Source of the DNA: Ruminococcus sp. CAG:563
GTDB lineage: Bacteria > Bacillota > Clostridia > Oscillospirales > Acutalibacteraceae
Length of the DNA stretch: 27,306 nt
Assembly (NCBI GenBank): GCA_000434915.1
Contig: FR882045.1
Span: forward strand, 11,928-39,233
Reading direction: 5' to 3'
Numbering within the stretch: position 1 is the first letter of the stretch; every line of letters starts with the position of its first letter. The notes under the pieces are model-generated. The model saw only the letters and a program-made list of their open reading frames with translations. It was not told where the DNA came from and made no database searches. The position numbers and the translations under genes are program-made. Shown piece by piece: positions 7,399 to 15,592 of the stretch.

Positions 7399-7641
7399 CT
7401 ACTCCCCCATTTCTTCATTCTTGTTATCAGGTTCAAAAGCGATTTTCTTGACACTTACTCTTACTGTCGAATTCTTATGCGTTGGATCCATAAGCTCAAC
7501 GGAATAATTCCATTGATTTTGAACTCTGTCAAACCAATATACAAGGCATGCCGGTATGTATCTGCTACCCTGATAAAGAACATACCGTTCCATTGCAATA
7601 TGTTTTTTTAGCTGTATAATGATTTCGGAAATGTTCATCAT
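7399..7641 (-). CDS. Hypothetical phage protein (80 aa)
   Basis: Starts MMNISEIIIQLKKHIAMERY. The core VLYQGSRYIPACLVYWFDRVQNQWNY and then MDPTHKNSTVRVSVKKI looks like a small beta-sheet domain, and the end is acidic (DNKNEEMGE). It lies between rusA and short Cys-rich genes, overlapping the rusA stop. I do not recognise a family. It appears to be an accessory gene of the middle region. Confidence 0.65.
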   Translation of the reverse strand: MMNISEIIIQLKKHIAMERYVLYQGSRYIPACLVYWFDRVQNQWNYSVELMDPTHKNSTVRVSVKKIAFEPDNKNEEMGE

Positions 7642-8042
7642 ATATCGCCTTTTATGCTTATAAACAGACCCGGTACATCGGAATAAAACTTTTCCGTAAT
7701 TTCACTTGCAACCTGAGCATCGTCTTTCCAGAAGCTTAATTCTGTCATAACATCTTTAAGAAGTTTGATTAAATTATCGGTATCCGGTCTTGTAGTTTTA
7801 TACTCTCCGTTGTAATGCTTACCTGTAATCGGGAAGCACCACTTTGTCACGAGCTGCACCGCACCGTGTAAAGGTTCTTCGGGTTTATATTCACCGAGGT
7901 AGGCAAGAAATTTTTGTTTTGCATCTTTAAGCTGTGTCGGCTTATATATTCGGGGTTTACCATTAACAACTTTGATTTTCTTTTCCTGATCCGTTACCGT
8001 CGGAATAATCATCGGAACGAAGAAGGCATATTCTTTTATCAT
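7638..8042 (-). CDS. rusA: RusA-family Holliday junction resolvase
   Basis: A 134-residue endonuclease that resolves four-way junctions and branched phage DNA before packaging. The family signature RPDTDNLIKLLKDVMTEL (about residues 84-101) followed by FWKDDAQV is complete, with the conserved acidic residues (Asp in RPDTDN, Asp in KDV, the DD pair) that bind the catalytic metal. Length is normal for RusA (about 120-140). The ATG overlaps the upstream stop (ATGA), and GGAG precedes it. A role in DNA processing after replication is expected from its place next to the replication genes. Confidence 0.92.
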   Translation of the reverse strand: MIKEYAFFVPMIIPTVTDQEKKIKVVNGKPRIYKPTQLKDAKQKFLAYLGEYKPEEPLHGAVQLVTKWCFPITGKHYNGEYKTTRPDTDNLIKLLKDVMTELSFWKDDAQVASEITEKFYSDVPGLFISIKGDI

Positions 8043-8278
8043 AAATTTTTCTCCTTTTCATAATCCGTACCTTGCCATTTACCCGATTTCGGATCATAAA
8101 AGACATCTCCGGATTGTTTTATGTTGTTCCAAATAAAATTCAAAATGTCAGGTTGTTTTATCAACCATAATAGAACCTGACTTTGTAAAATATCAAAAGC
8201 CTGTCCCGGTATCGTGTGAAAAAGAGGCGGCATTTTTCTTGCAACATTTAAGAGCTGGCTTCTCTTTTGCTTACGCAT
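8039..8278 (-). CDS. Hypothetical phage protein (79 aa)
   Basis: I place the start at the ATG at 8,278, eight bases after AAGGAAG, giving MRKQKRSQLLNVARKMPPLF. The frame is open further upstream but without a better start. The protein has a basic N-terminus, a hydrophobic helical middle (FDILQSQVLLWLIKQPDILNF) and a polar end. It is the first gene after the repeat block and the last before rusA, with which it overlaps by four bases. No family recognised. Confidence 0.65.
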   Translation of the reverse strand: MRKQKRSQLLNVARKMPPLFHTIPGQAFDILQSQVLLWLIKQPDILNFIWNNIKQSGDVFYDPKSGKWQGTDYEKEKNL

Positions 8279-8311
8279 ATTTTTTCTTCCTTTCAAAGAA
8301 ATTGCTTTTGT

Positions 8312-8375
8312 CACAGTCAGGGGAAAAAGTTGTGTGTGGCGGCAGCTTAAGCCACCACACTTTTTATCCCCTGTG
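8312..8375. terminator. Large imperfect inverted repeat, likely bidirectional terminator
   Basis: A 64-base near-palindrome. Its inner stem, GTGTGGCGGC / GCCACCACAC, has loop AGCTTAA; its outer arms are AGGGGAAAAAG / CTTTTTATCCCCT and CACAG / CTGTG. On the - strand the one mismatch becomes a G-U pair and the stem is followed by a T-tract; on the + strand TTTTT follows the inner stem directly. It separates the replication genes from the middle genes. A terminator is the simplest reading; an origin-associated structure is possible because of the adjacent repeats. Confidence 0.6.
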
Positions 8376-8443
8376 ACCGTAGGGAAAAATCACTTTTAAT
8401 ATATTTATATATATTGTTTTTTCTTCCCTGCGGAAATTTTCGA

Positions 8444-8563
8444 TAAATAATCGACTTTTTCCCTCACTCGGAATTTTTCGATAAACTAATCGAATTTTTC
8501 CTTTTTCAGGTTTTAAGGAAAAATCAGGAAATTTATTTTTTTTATCGACTTTTTCCCTCACTC
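8444..8563. repeat. Direct repeats beyond the primase-helicase gene, possible replication origin
   Basis: The 20-mer ATCGACTTTTTCCCTCACTC occurs exactly twice (8,450-8,469 and 8,544-8,563), with a weaker third copy starting ATCGAATTTTTCC at 8,489. Between them are short palindromes built on TCGAT / ATCGA (CGATAAATAATCG, CGATAAACTAATCG). One copy overlaps the last codons of the primase-helicase gene. The stretch 8,279-8,557 holds no convincing gene and is AT-rich (runs of TATATA at 8,399-8,414). Iterons next to an initiator or primase gene are typical for phage origins; this is inference. Confidence 0.5.
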
Positions 8564-10753
8564 AATTTTACCGACAACACCGTCTTTAATCCAAAAATCT
8601 GAGTGTTCCTCGACATAATTTCTGACAGTTTTTTCACTCTTTCCGATATATTCGGATAAGTCTTTAAGTGATGATTTACCGTCATTATTACAATACTCAA
8701 AAGCTTCTTCAAGAGATGTTTGACGAGCTTTTTTCTTCTCCTGTAAAGACTTTTTCTTACTGAAATTCTTCTGCCAAGGTGAGCCTTTAGAATTCTGAGT
8801 ATCAATATCTTTGAGAATATCCGAATCGTCTATGACATGTACCGGATACTTAAACCAAAGATTGATAGGATTGAATTTCGGATATTCTCTGAGCGTCCCT
8901 TCAATCCTCCACGCCGTAAAGCTTTCCTGACGCTGTTTGACACTGTTAATACCTTTCATCATAAGTTTAAAGCTTGTAGGCTTTAAAAGCCCCCTGGCGG
9001 CTTCTGTTGCTTTGTCAGCGACAAGCAAATCATCAACGGCAACATGTTCTTTCATATTGAAGCGTGACAGCCAATCTGACACGACTTCACATACTGCCTT
9101 GTTGTCTAACTGTTTCTTTATTGCTTCGTCCAAGTCAAGCTCTATGAGGTCAATCAGCGCATCGGGGTCACGAGCAAAAACTCCCGAGCCTGATGCTCTG
9201 TCCATTGACTTCTTTTCGCCCTGCAAACCTTTGGAGTGATGGTGACAATAAATAACGGCACAGCCGAGTTCGGTACAAACCTTATCGAACTGATTACAGA
9301 ATTTCGACATCTGTTCGGCTGAGTTTTCATCACCTGTAATGATCTTATATATCGGATCAATAATGATCGCAATGTAATTCTTTTTAGCTGCTCGTCGAAT
9401 CATTTTCGGGGCGAGCTTATCCATCGGGATTGATTTACCTCTAAGGTTCCAAATATCAATGTTACTGATATTTTCAGGCTCCCAATAAAGTGAATTATAT
9501 ACATCTTTAAAGCGGTGCAAACATGAGGCTCTGTCAAGCTCAAGGTTTACATACATAACCTTACCCTGCGTACAATCAAAACCAAGCCATTTCTTACCCT
9601 CTGCAATGGCGCAGCACAGTTCAATCAAAGCGAATGATTTTCCTGCCTTTGACGGACCCGCAACAAGCATTTTATGCCCCTGCCGAAGAATACCGTCAAT
9701 AAGCGGCGGTGCAAGCTCGGGGAGGTTATCCCATACACTTTCAAGCTTCTCAGGATCGGGAAGATCGTCGTCAACGCCCTCAATCCATTCCTGCCATTCA
9801 GCCCAGCTTTGTTTACCGATATTGGTTTCAAGTAAATACTGTTTTTGACCTTTGCGTGTCACTCCAGGCATACGGGAAAGTCTTGAAGGATTCTTATTCT
9901 GCGAATCAATCGTCAATCCGTTCTTTTGGCATTTAGCATAAAGATAGTCAACTCTTTTTCGATACTCGGAATAATCCGCAGCGTCAATTCTGACAATGGC
10001 ATGTAAGCTTTTTCCGCCGCTGTAAACAAGAGCGGCAATAGGCAATTCAAGCTCGTGTAAAAGGGCGTTTTGCATTTCAAGCTCCATGTTATCCGATTCA
10101 ACAAGCGCAAAACGGAAATCTGTTACATTGTCGTTTTTAACACCCTCTCCGTCGAGCGGATTAAACCTGATCCACGCCCCCGCTTCTTCTCTGTAATCTC
10201 CGAGAACAGAGCCAATATCTCCCTTGCAGTTGTTTAATGCCTGAATAAGTTCTCCTGCCGTTCGATCATAATTTCCTTTTGTAGGAAGATATTTGCCGTC
10301 TTTTTCCCATGTGGTAGTTACGTATCCGACATTTTCTGTACTGTCAAATAATGTTTCAAGATATATAATAAGCTGCTTAACAGGATTCCAATGTTCCGGA
10401 ATGTTCAGTTCACGGCTTTCGACCCATGATTTATCAATTACTCGATCCTTGCCTATTTCAGAATCCCAATCAAGCTCCGAGCCCTCAAAGGACGGCTTCC
10501 AGCCTTGATCCTTTGCAATTTGAAAAATAGTACCGGCTGTAACGGGATTTTGATTTCCTTGGAAGGTTTTCCATTTTCTTTCACATTCGCCGTTATGATA
10601 TCTGCAATCGTTTTTACTCCATTCATCCCATACACTGACGGTATAGCCCTCTTCTTTGAGAGCCATACCGACATTTACCCATTCCTGATACGAACATAAC
10701 GCAGGGTTAATGTGTTCAAGTAATTCAATTATTCCGATTTCACCATCCTGCAT
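8558..10753 (-). CDS. Phage primase-helicase (PriCT-2, AEP-like primase, RepA/AAA_25 ATPase)
   Basis: A 731-residue replication protein. Residues 1-90 resemble a PriCT-2 primase-associated domain (SYQEWVNVGMALKEEGY). Residues about 165-310 look like an archaeo-eukaryotic primase: an ExD motif at 219-221, SGGKSLHAIV at 245-254 and NPSRLSRMPGV. A RecA-fold helicase follows, with Walker A GPSKAGKS at 366-373 and Walker B AIIIDPIYK. The C-terminus carries a helix-turn-helix-like segment (SLKDLSEYIGKSEKTVRNYVEEH). Residues 93-100 are ELDWDSEI, also found in the DUF669 protein. The ATG lies ten bases after AAGGAGG, inside the helicase gene's last codons. It probably primes and unwinds at the phage origin. 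Confidence 0.88.
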   Translation of the reverse strand: MQDGEIGIIELLEHINPALCSYQEWVNVGMALKEEGYTVSVWDEWSKNDCRYHNGECERKWKTFQGNQNPVTAGTIFQIAKDQGWKPSFEGSELDWDSEIGKDRVIDKSWVESRELNIPEHWNPVKQLIIYLETLFDSTENVGYVTTTWEKDGKYLPTKGNYDRTAGELIQALNNCKGDIGSVLGDYREEAGAWIRFNPLDGEGVKNDNVTDFRFALVESDNMELEMQNALLHELELPIAALVYSGGKSLHAIVRIDAADYSEYRKRVDYLYAKCQKNGLTIDSQNKNPSRLSRMPGVTRKGQKQYLLETNIGKQSWAEWQEWIEGVDDDLPDPEKLESVWDNLPELAPPLIDGILRQGHKMLVAGPSKAGKSFALIELCCAIAEGKKWLGFDCTQGKVMYVNLELDRASCLHRFKDVYNSLYWEPENISNIDIWNLRGKSIPMDKLAPKMIRRAAKKNYIAIIIDPIYKIITGDENSAEQMSKFCNQFDKVCTELGCAVIYCHHHSKGLQGEKKSMDRASGSGVFARDPDALIDLIELDLDEAIKKQLDNKAVCEVVSDWLSRFNMKEHVAVDDLLVADKATEAARGLLKPTSFKLMMKGINSVKQRQESFTAWRIEGTLREYPKFNPINLWFKYPVHVIDDSDILKDIDTQNSKGSPWQKNFSKKKSLQEKKKARQTSLEEAFEYCNNDGKSSLKDLSEYIGKSEKTVRNYVEEHSDFWIKDGVVGKIE

Positions 10754-12350
10754 AGGCCATTGCCTCCTTATGTTCAGGTGTATATTTGTTTGGTGCTATA
10801 TCGTGCGGTACTCGCCAACTGTTGGCAGCTATGCGATCAATTAGTTTTCTTGCATCTTCAAAACGCCATGTGCCGACATGCTGAAAGCCTCTGCCCTCAA
10901 GAAAGCGAATCTGTTTCGGCGTAGTTAAGCCCTCATCTCGGCGTTTGTTCAAACGGTCAAGAAGCATTTTAGCCTTGCCGGCATTTCCTACTTCATCGGG
11001 GAAAATACCGAATTTTTCAAGTGCGGCAAGCTGTTTATCTGACGGTGGAGACATCTCCCAGCCAAACGACGGCACATAACCTGAAAGATCTTCGGCTTGT
11101 ATAGACATCTCAAATTGAAGTGGATCAACAAGTTTACGCTTGCGATTTTTCATCTCAGCAAGAGCTTTCGCCAATGCTTCTTCTCTCTGAGCAACGACGT
11201 CGGTTTCTGCCTGCTGTTCTGCTTCTTCAATATCTATCGGGCAAGCTGCATCTTTCATATTTTCAATCATTTTATCGGCAACTTCGGGATTAGTGCAAAT
11301 AAGGTGTGCCGGTCTGCAAAGCTCATGCTTCTCGGTCATCCAAAGGAAATCTAACAAAAGAAGTTCCTTCTTGCCGGGAGAAAGCCTTGTTCCTCTGCCA
11401 ACCATCTGACTGTAAAGGCTGCGAACCTTTGTCGGTCTGAGGACTATGACACAATCAACGGACGGGCAGTCCCAACCCTCGGTAAGAAGCATTGAATTAC
11501 AAAGAACATTGTACTTATCGTTCTCAAAGTCTTCTAAGACCTCCGCCCTGTCCTCACTTGTTCCGTTTACTTCGGTAGCTTTAAATCCTTTAGAATTCAA
11601 AATATCCTTAAACTTCTGACTCGTTTTAATAAGCGGTAAAAAGACAACTGTTTTTCTGTCCGAGCAATGCTGCAACATTTCATCGGCTATTTGCTCAAGA
11701 TACGGGTCAAGTGCCGTATCAAGATCACCAACCTTAAAATCTCCGCTCTGCATGCCGACTTTTGTAAGGTCAAGCTTAAGTGGAATAGTCAAAGCTTTTA
11801 TCGGGCAGAGAAAACCGTCTCTGATTGCCTGCGGCAACTTATATTCATATGCCAAGCTTTGAAAGTATTCACCGAGATTTTTCATGTCTCCTCTGTCCGG
11901 TGTAGCCGTTACGCCTAAAACATTTGCATTATCAAAATGCTGTAATACCTTTTGATAGCCGTCAGAAATGCAATGATGAGCTTCATCAATGATTATTGAA
12001 TTAAAGTAGTTTTCATCAAAACGGTTAAGTCGCTTTTCTCGCTGTAAGGATTGAACCGAACCGACGGCAATTCTGTACCAACTGCCAAGACAGCTTTGCT
12101 CGGCTTTTTCTGTTGCGCAAATAAGCCCTGTTGCCTTTCTGATTTTGTCCGCAGCCTGTTCAAGCAATTCGCCTCGGTGAGCAAGGATTAACACTCGCTC
12201 GCCGTTTTTTACACATTCTTCGGCAATTTTTGCAAACACTATCGTTTTGCCTGTACCTGTCGGAAGAACAAGAAGTGTACGTTTGTTGCCGGTATGCCAT
12301 TCATGAAAAACAGAATCCTTTGCCGCCTGCTGATATGGGCGCAGTTCCAT
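10740..12350 (-). CDS. DEAH-box superfamily II helicase
   Basis: A 536-residue helicase with MELRPYQQAAKDS at the start, Walker A PTGTGKT at residues 30-36, DEAH at 122-125, the TATPDR motif and the motif VI-like QMVGRGTRLSPGK. This is the SSL2/type III restriction-like helicase common in phage replication modules. The C-terminal region (DKQLAALEKFGIFPDEVG and TPKQIRFLEGRGFQHVGTW) looks like repeated DNA-binding or zinc-less fork-binding segments. I chose the ATG at 12,350, six bases after AAAGGTGG and overlapping the DUF669 stop (TAATG), over a TTG six bases earlier. It acts with the primase-helicase and DUF669 protein in replication or recombination. Confidence 0.92.
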   Translation of the reverse strand: MELRPYQQAAKDSVFHEWHTGNKRTLLVLPTGTGKTIVFAKIAEECVKNGERVLILAHRGELLEQAADKIRKATGLICATEKAEQSCLGSWYRIAVGSVQSLQREKRLNRFDENYFNSIIIDEAHHCISDGYQKVLQHFDNANVLGVTATPDRGDMKNLGEYFQSLAYEYKLPQAIRDGFLCPIKALTIPLKLDLTKVGMQSGDFKVGDLDTALDPYLEQIADEMLQHCSDRKTVVFLPLIKTSQKFKDILNSKGFKATEVNGTSEDRAEVLEDFENDKYNVLCNSMLLTEGWDCPSVDCVIVLRPTKVRSLYSQMVGRGTRLSPGKKELLLLDFLWMTEKHELCRPAHLICTNPEVADKMIENMKDAACPIDIEEAEQQAETDVVAQREEALAKALAEMKNRKRKLVDPLQFEMSIQAEDLSGYVPSFGWEMSPPSDKQLAALEKFGIFPDEVGNAGKAKMLLDRLNKRRDEGLTTPKQIRFLEGRGFQHVGTWRFEDARKLIDRIAANSWRVPHDIAPNKYTPEHKEAMAYAGW

Positions 12351-12829
12351 TACCAACCACCTTTATTTCCTGTCTTCCACGACGGTGCAGCGGGTGCGGA
12401 CTGCTGAGCAGGTTCAAGGAAGCGTTTGATCTTGTTTGACTGCCCCTCTGTGCCGTCATTTCGTGTATATGTATCAATATATACCTTACATCTTCCCGTC
12501 TTGCCCTGTACGGCATTCCAATTCATGGCAAGCTTTTCGCCGTGCTTTTTGAGCCCGATCGCAATAAAAAACTCACTGAGCATTCCCTCACACTTTGTAT
12601 GAAGAAAAAGATTATGCTGAATGGTGGTGCTTCCCAATTCGCCGCCGTCAATTTTTATTTTCACGATAGCCTTATTACAAGGCGGCAGCTTTGCACTGCC
12701 TTGATGTCTTGCTCTTTCAAATGATACAACGGTAAAATTGTAATCACCTTCGGGAAGTAATGTAAATTCGGATTCCTTGTTTATTTCGGAATCCCAATCA
12801 AGCTCTCTTTCAATATTGTTATTATCCAT
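12350..12829 (-). CDS. DUF669 family phage protein (replication/single-strand binding associated)
   Basis: A 159-residue protein. FTLLPEGDYNFTVVSFERA near residues 22-40 and IALNxGLKKHGE-like FFIAIGLKKHGEKLAMNWN match DUF669, a family found beside phage recombinases and thought to act like a single-stranded DNA binding protein. The N-terminus carries ELDWDSEI at residues 9-16, the same eight residues as in the primase-helicase. The C-terminus is flexible and Pro/Ala-rich (PAQQSAPAAPSWKTGNKGGW). GAGGAG precedes the ATG. The single-strand binding role is inferred from family context. Confidence 0.85.
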   Translation of the reverse strand: MDNNNIERELDWDSEINKESEFTLLPEGDYNFTVVSFERARHQGSAKLPPCNKAIVKIKIDGGELGSTTIQHNLFLHTKCEGMLSEFFIAIGLKKHGEKLAMNWNAVQGKTGRCKVYIDTYTRNDGTEGQSNKIKRFLEPAQQSAPAAPSWKTGNKGGW

Positions 12830-12843
12830 GATAAATCTCCTCT

Positions 12844-13911
12844 TTAATAATTAAATGGTAAGTCGTTGTTTTCCTTAATGCTCGCAAGTACCTTATCCCA
12901 TATGCTGACAACATATTCAACAAAGTCGGCAGGGTAATTTTCTATAGGTGTTGATTCGGGAAAATAGCCTTGTAAAGCTATGGTTTCACGGAGCATTTTT
13001 TCTGTAACTCCGCTCGCATTCATCAAATCCGCCAAAGGCTTTGCTATTTTAGGATTGATTGTTTCATTTGCAGGTTTTGTCTTCTGCTGAGTTTCAATTG
13101 GTTTATCTGTCTCTGCTGTGTTATCGATAATTTCTTCAAAATCGCCTCTGTCAACAGTTGTTGTCGGCTGAGGTACAGACTTCTTGAAGTCAGGAATAAC
13201 ATGAGCTATCGACGAAAAATCGAAAGGTATTTCCTCCGGCAATCCGTCACGGTTCTTGGCATCCCAACAAGGATTATGAGTGGTGTACATCACCCTCTGA
13301 CCGCCCTGTGCTTTATACTTCTGTGTTTTTTCATTAAACACGGTAATGGTTTTGTAATTTGCAAAAAGCACCATATCCGCCCACTCTTTAATAAGCGGTG
13401 AGATCTGAGAGCTTGTCTTTTTACCGAGCTTAAGTTCCCAACGGTCATATGCGCCCATTTCGTCAGGCTGCTCAAACTTACGAAGCTGAGCGTGCGCCGT
13501 AAGAACAACGTTAATATTCTTTGCGATTACTTCATCAAGAAGATTAAGGAAACGCCCGATTTCTTCTTTTTCATATACATAACCGTTTCCATAGCCAAAA
13601 TCTTCAATACCCTTTTTGTTTGCCCTTGCACAGATATCGTCAATGCAAAGCTGTTCAGCCCAATCAATGGTATCGACAACGAGTGTGCTGCATAATTCGG
13701 GATGAGCAATGATATATTTGATCTGTTCCTTAAGCATGGTCCAGCTTGTAGGCTTGTCCATACGCTTCACGTTGAGTTTTTTTGTGCTTCCCTCGGTGTC
13801 AATAAAAATGGGATCAGGGAAACATGAAGCAAAAGTTGATTTACCGATTCCCTCTGAGCCGTATAACACGACTTTCTGTGCGGAAACAATTACTCCTGTT
13901 GATATGTTCAT
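12844..13911 (-). CDS. AAA_24 phage ATPase, Sak4-like recombinase candidate
   Basis: A 355-residue ATP-binding protein starting MNISTGVIVSAQKVV with Walker A GSEGIGKS at residues 18-25 and a Walker B-like STLVVDTIDW around 75-84. This RecA-like AAA_24 group includes Sak4-type single-strand annealing proteins. ATG 13,911 has AAGGAG eight bases upstream and overlaps the previous stop (ATGA); a GTG nine bases earlier is too close to the ribosome site. The C-terminal third (KTKPANETINPKIAKPLADLM) is a flexible, probably regulatory extension. Together with DUF669 it likely forms the phage recombination pair. Exact biochemical activity is inferred. Confidence 0.85.
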   Translation of the reverse strand: MNISTGVIVSAQKVVLYGSEGIGKSTFASCFPDPIFIDTEGSTKKLNVKRMDKPTSWTMLKEQIKYIIAHPELCSTLVVDTIDWAEQLCIDDICARANKKGIEDFGYGNGYVYEKEEIGRFLNLLDEVIAKNINVVLTAHAQLRKFEQPDEMGAYDRWELKLGKKTSSQISPLIKEWADMVLFANYKTITVFNEKTQKYKAQGGQRVMYTTHNPCWDAKNRDGLPEEIPFDFSSIAHVIPDFKKSVPQPTTTVDRGDFEEIIDNTAETDKPIETQQKTKPANETINPKIAKPLADLMNASGVTEKMLRETIALQGYFPESTPIENYPADFVEYVVSIWDKVLASIKENNDLPFNY

Positions 13912-15179
13912 GAATTCCACTCCTTATATTTTGCTTTTTCTTCCGGCTTAACATAACCGTCCTCGATAATAATGGAACATTCGTTACCTGTGCTTACTCT
14001 CGTTGCGATTGCCTGTAAGCCCTCGGATTCAAGCCACTTGCCGAAATTCTGCAAGGTTTCCTCGTCCATCTGTTCAAGCTTATCAAGCAAAACAAATCCG
14101 CAATTCGGATTAAGCTTGCGAACAATGGCAGTTGTTACCTTAAGCTGATCCGATCCGCTGAGGTTATCCCATTTAAAGCCGTTATATATCAGCTCTCCGT
14201 TTTCCACCGAAAGCCCCGGAAGAGGAAGCTCCGCACTACTGAGAAGATCGTACTTTTCTTTGCGTACATCATCGATTTCACGAGATAACGTATCGTACTG
14301 ATCTGTATATTGTTTTGCTTCTTCTTCAATGTGCATTTTATCGAGATTTGCTCTTACATGACTGTTGATGATATCAATTTCGGCAATACTCTTTTCAAGC
14401 TCTGCCGTTGATTCATCCTGCAAGCTCTGAACGGTCATTTCGGCAATTCTTAAATCATTGGAGAGCGTATCTCTTTTATCCGAAAGCTCCCGTAATTTTG
14501 CCTGTAATGCAATGATTTCATCGCTCACCGTATCATATGCTCTTTTGATATTGGCAGCATTTTCACGCTTACGCTGATTTTCGCCGTTCCGTGCAAGGAT
14601 GTCCTGCTGTTCTTTTATGAGATCAGCCGCCGAAACAAGGTCTGTAGGTGCTTCGGGATAGCTTTTCATTTCCGAAGCATGTTTTCTTTTACTGTCGGCA
14701 AGCTGTCCTATGTATCTGCGCTTGTTGTAGATTTCCGATTCTTTCTGTTCAAGCTCAAACAGCTTATCTCCGACACCGATTATCTGTAAAAGAATATCTG
14801 CCTTTTCCTTACTGCTTGATTCCATAAACTTCGGAATATTTAAAGCAAATTGAGAAACAAATTCATTAAGAAGCTGCTGACCTGCACGGTTACCAGACGG
14901 ATCAATAACCTTTAAATCGCTGTTTTTACCTCTGCGTTCAACAACCAAACCGTTTGAAAGCTTGATTTGAAGAAGTGGCGGAATATTTGAGCCTTCACGC
15001 ATTGCTGATGACGGCTTGAATCTATCGCCCCCCAAAGCCCATGCAATGGCATCAAGAACAGAAGTTTTACCTTGATTATTTCGTCCGCCGATTACCGTCA
15101 ATCCGTTTTCCTGCGGTTCAACGGCAACGGCTTTAATACGTTTTACATTTTCTAATTCAAACTGTGTGATTTTTACCAT
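13908..15179 (-). CDS. SMC/RecF-like AAA ATPase with coiled coil
   Basis: A 423-residue protein with the SMC/RecF layout. Walker A is GGRNNQGKTS at 31-40, followed by SVLDAIAWALGG. A central coiled coil of about 150 residues is rich in charged heptads (QKESEIYNKRRYIGQLADS through EEEAKQYTDQYDTLSREI). A C-terminal LSGSDQLKV signature and Walker B-like FVLLDKLEQMDEET complete the fold. It is shorter than SbcC and resembles AAA proteins found at the head of Clostridia phage recombination modules. AGGAGG lies seven bases before the ATG. It probably acts in DNA end processing or replication; no partner nuclease was seen in this operon. Confidence 0.87.
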   Translation of the reverse strand: MVKITQFELENVKRIKAVAVEPQENGLTVIGGRNNQGKTSVLDAIAWALGGDRFKPSSAMREGSNIPPLLQIKLSNGLVVERRGKNSDLKVIDPSGNRAGQQLLNEFVSQFALNIPKFMESSSKEKADILLQIIGVGDKLFELEQKESEIYNKRRYIGQLADSKRKHASEMKSYPEAPTDLVSAADLIKEQQDILARNGENQRKRENAANIKRAYDTVSDEIIALQAKLRELSDKRDTLSNDLRIAEMTVQSLQDESTAELEKSIAEIDIINSHVRANLDKMHIEEEAKQYTDQYDTLSREIDDVRKEKYDLLSSAELPLPGLSVENGELIYNGFKWDNLSGSDQLKVTTAIVRKLNPNCGFVLLDKLEQMDEETLQNFGKWLESEGLQAIATRVSTGNECSIIIEDGYVKPEEKAKYKEWNS

Positions 15180-15192
15180 ATTTGCCTCCTAC

Positions 15193-15220
15193 TTGACAAA
15201 AACTATTTTTTTGATATAAT
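15193..15220 (+). promoter_or_regulatory. Strong sigma-A promoter reading against the early operon
   Basis: TTGACA at 15,193-15,198 and TATAAT at 15,215-15,220 are both perfect consensus, with a 16-base spacer. Transcription would begin near 15,227 on the + strand, opposite to all flanking genes. An inverted repeat (GGTTGAATAAA / TTTATTCAACC, 15,223-15,254) overlaps the start and could be an operator or an RNA hairpin. Confidence 0.7.
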
Positions 15221-15226
15221 AGGGTT

Positions 15227-15297
15227 GAATAAAGTGTGTGATTTTTATTCAACCTTAAGAACTCGTTCAGTTGCTGCTGGGCGGGTTCTTTTCTTTT
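15227..15297 (+). ncRNA. Candidate short + strand RNA ending in an intrinsic terminator
   Basis: Downstream of the consensus promoter, AAGAACTCG (15,257-15,265) pairs with CGGGTTCTT (15,282-15,290), and TTCTTTT follows: a convincing intrinsic terminator on the + strand only. The product would be about 70 bases. Its 3' part is antisense to the last codons of the 15,267-15,554 gene. No reading frame with a ribosome site is seen inside. It may be a regulatory or antisense RNA acting on early expression; this is inferred from the promoter-terminator pair. Confidence 0.5.
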
Positions 15298-15554
15298 GAC
15301 AGAACAGCTTGTACGTTGGCTTCGAAGTGTGCCTGACGCTGTTCTCTGTACAACTTTTCAAGTTCGATATCCTTGTGGCGCATTTTTGTATTCGCCCAAT
15401 CAAGGTTCTTTCTCAAACGTTCGTTGTCCTGCAATACAGGCGTCACAATCTTTCTGACCGTGTCCTGCACCGCTTGTTTCGTACCGTAAGCACAAGCCAA
15501 ACCGCACACACCGATTGCAAAGCCGACCACAAAAAGTCTGAAAAGTAAATCCAT
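15267..15554 (-). CDS. Small membrane-anchored coiled-coil phage protein
   Basis: A 95-residue protein starting MDLLFRLFVVGFAIGVCGLACAYG, a single N-terminal hydrophobic segment (residues 3-23) that would anchor it in the cytoplasmic membrane. A long helical, likely coiled-coil region follows (DTVRKIVTPVLQDNERLRKN, KMRHKDIELEKLYREQRQAH). AAAGGAGGG precedes the ATG. It is the second or third early gene. Function unknown; membrane-anchored early phage proteins can act in superinfection control or host takeover, but nothing here shows that. Confidence 0.7.
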   Translation of the reverse strand: MDLLFRLFVVGFAIGVCGLACAYGTKQAVQDTVRKIVTPVLQDNERLRKNLDWANTKMRHKDIELEKLYREQRQAHFEANVQAVLSKEKNPPSSN

Positions 15555-15592
15555 TGCTTATCCCTCCTTTCAATGCTTGTCCGTGTTGCCCC

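Noticed and set aside
8364..8561. A 65-codon - strand frame with GTG start after the primase-helicase
   Set aside because: It is made of the repeat units and AT-rich tract, has no good ribosome site, and its sequence is low-complexity basic.
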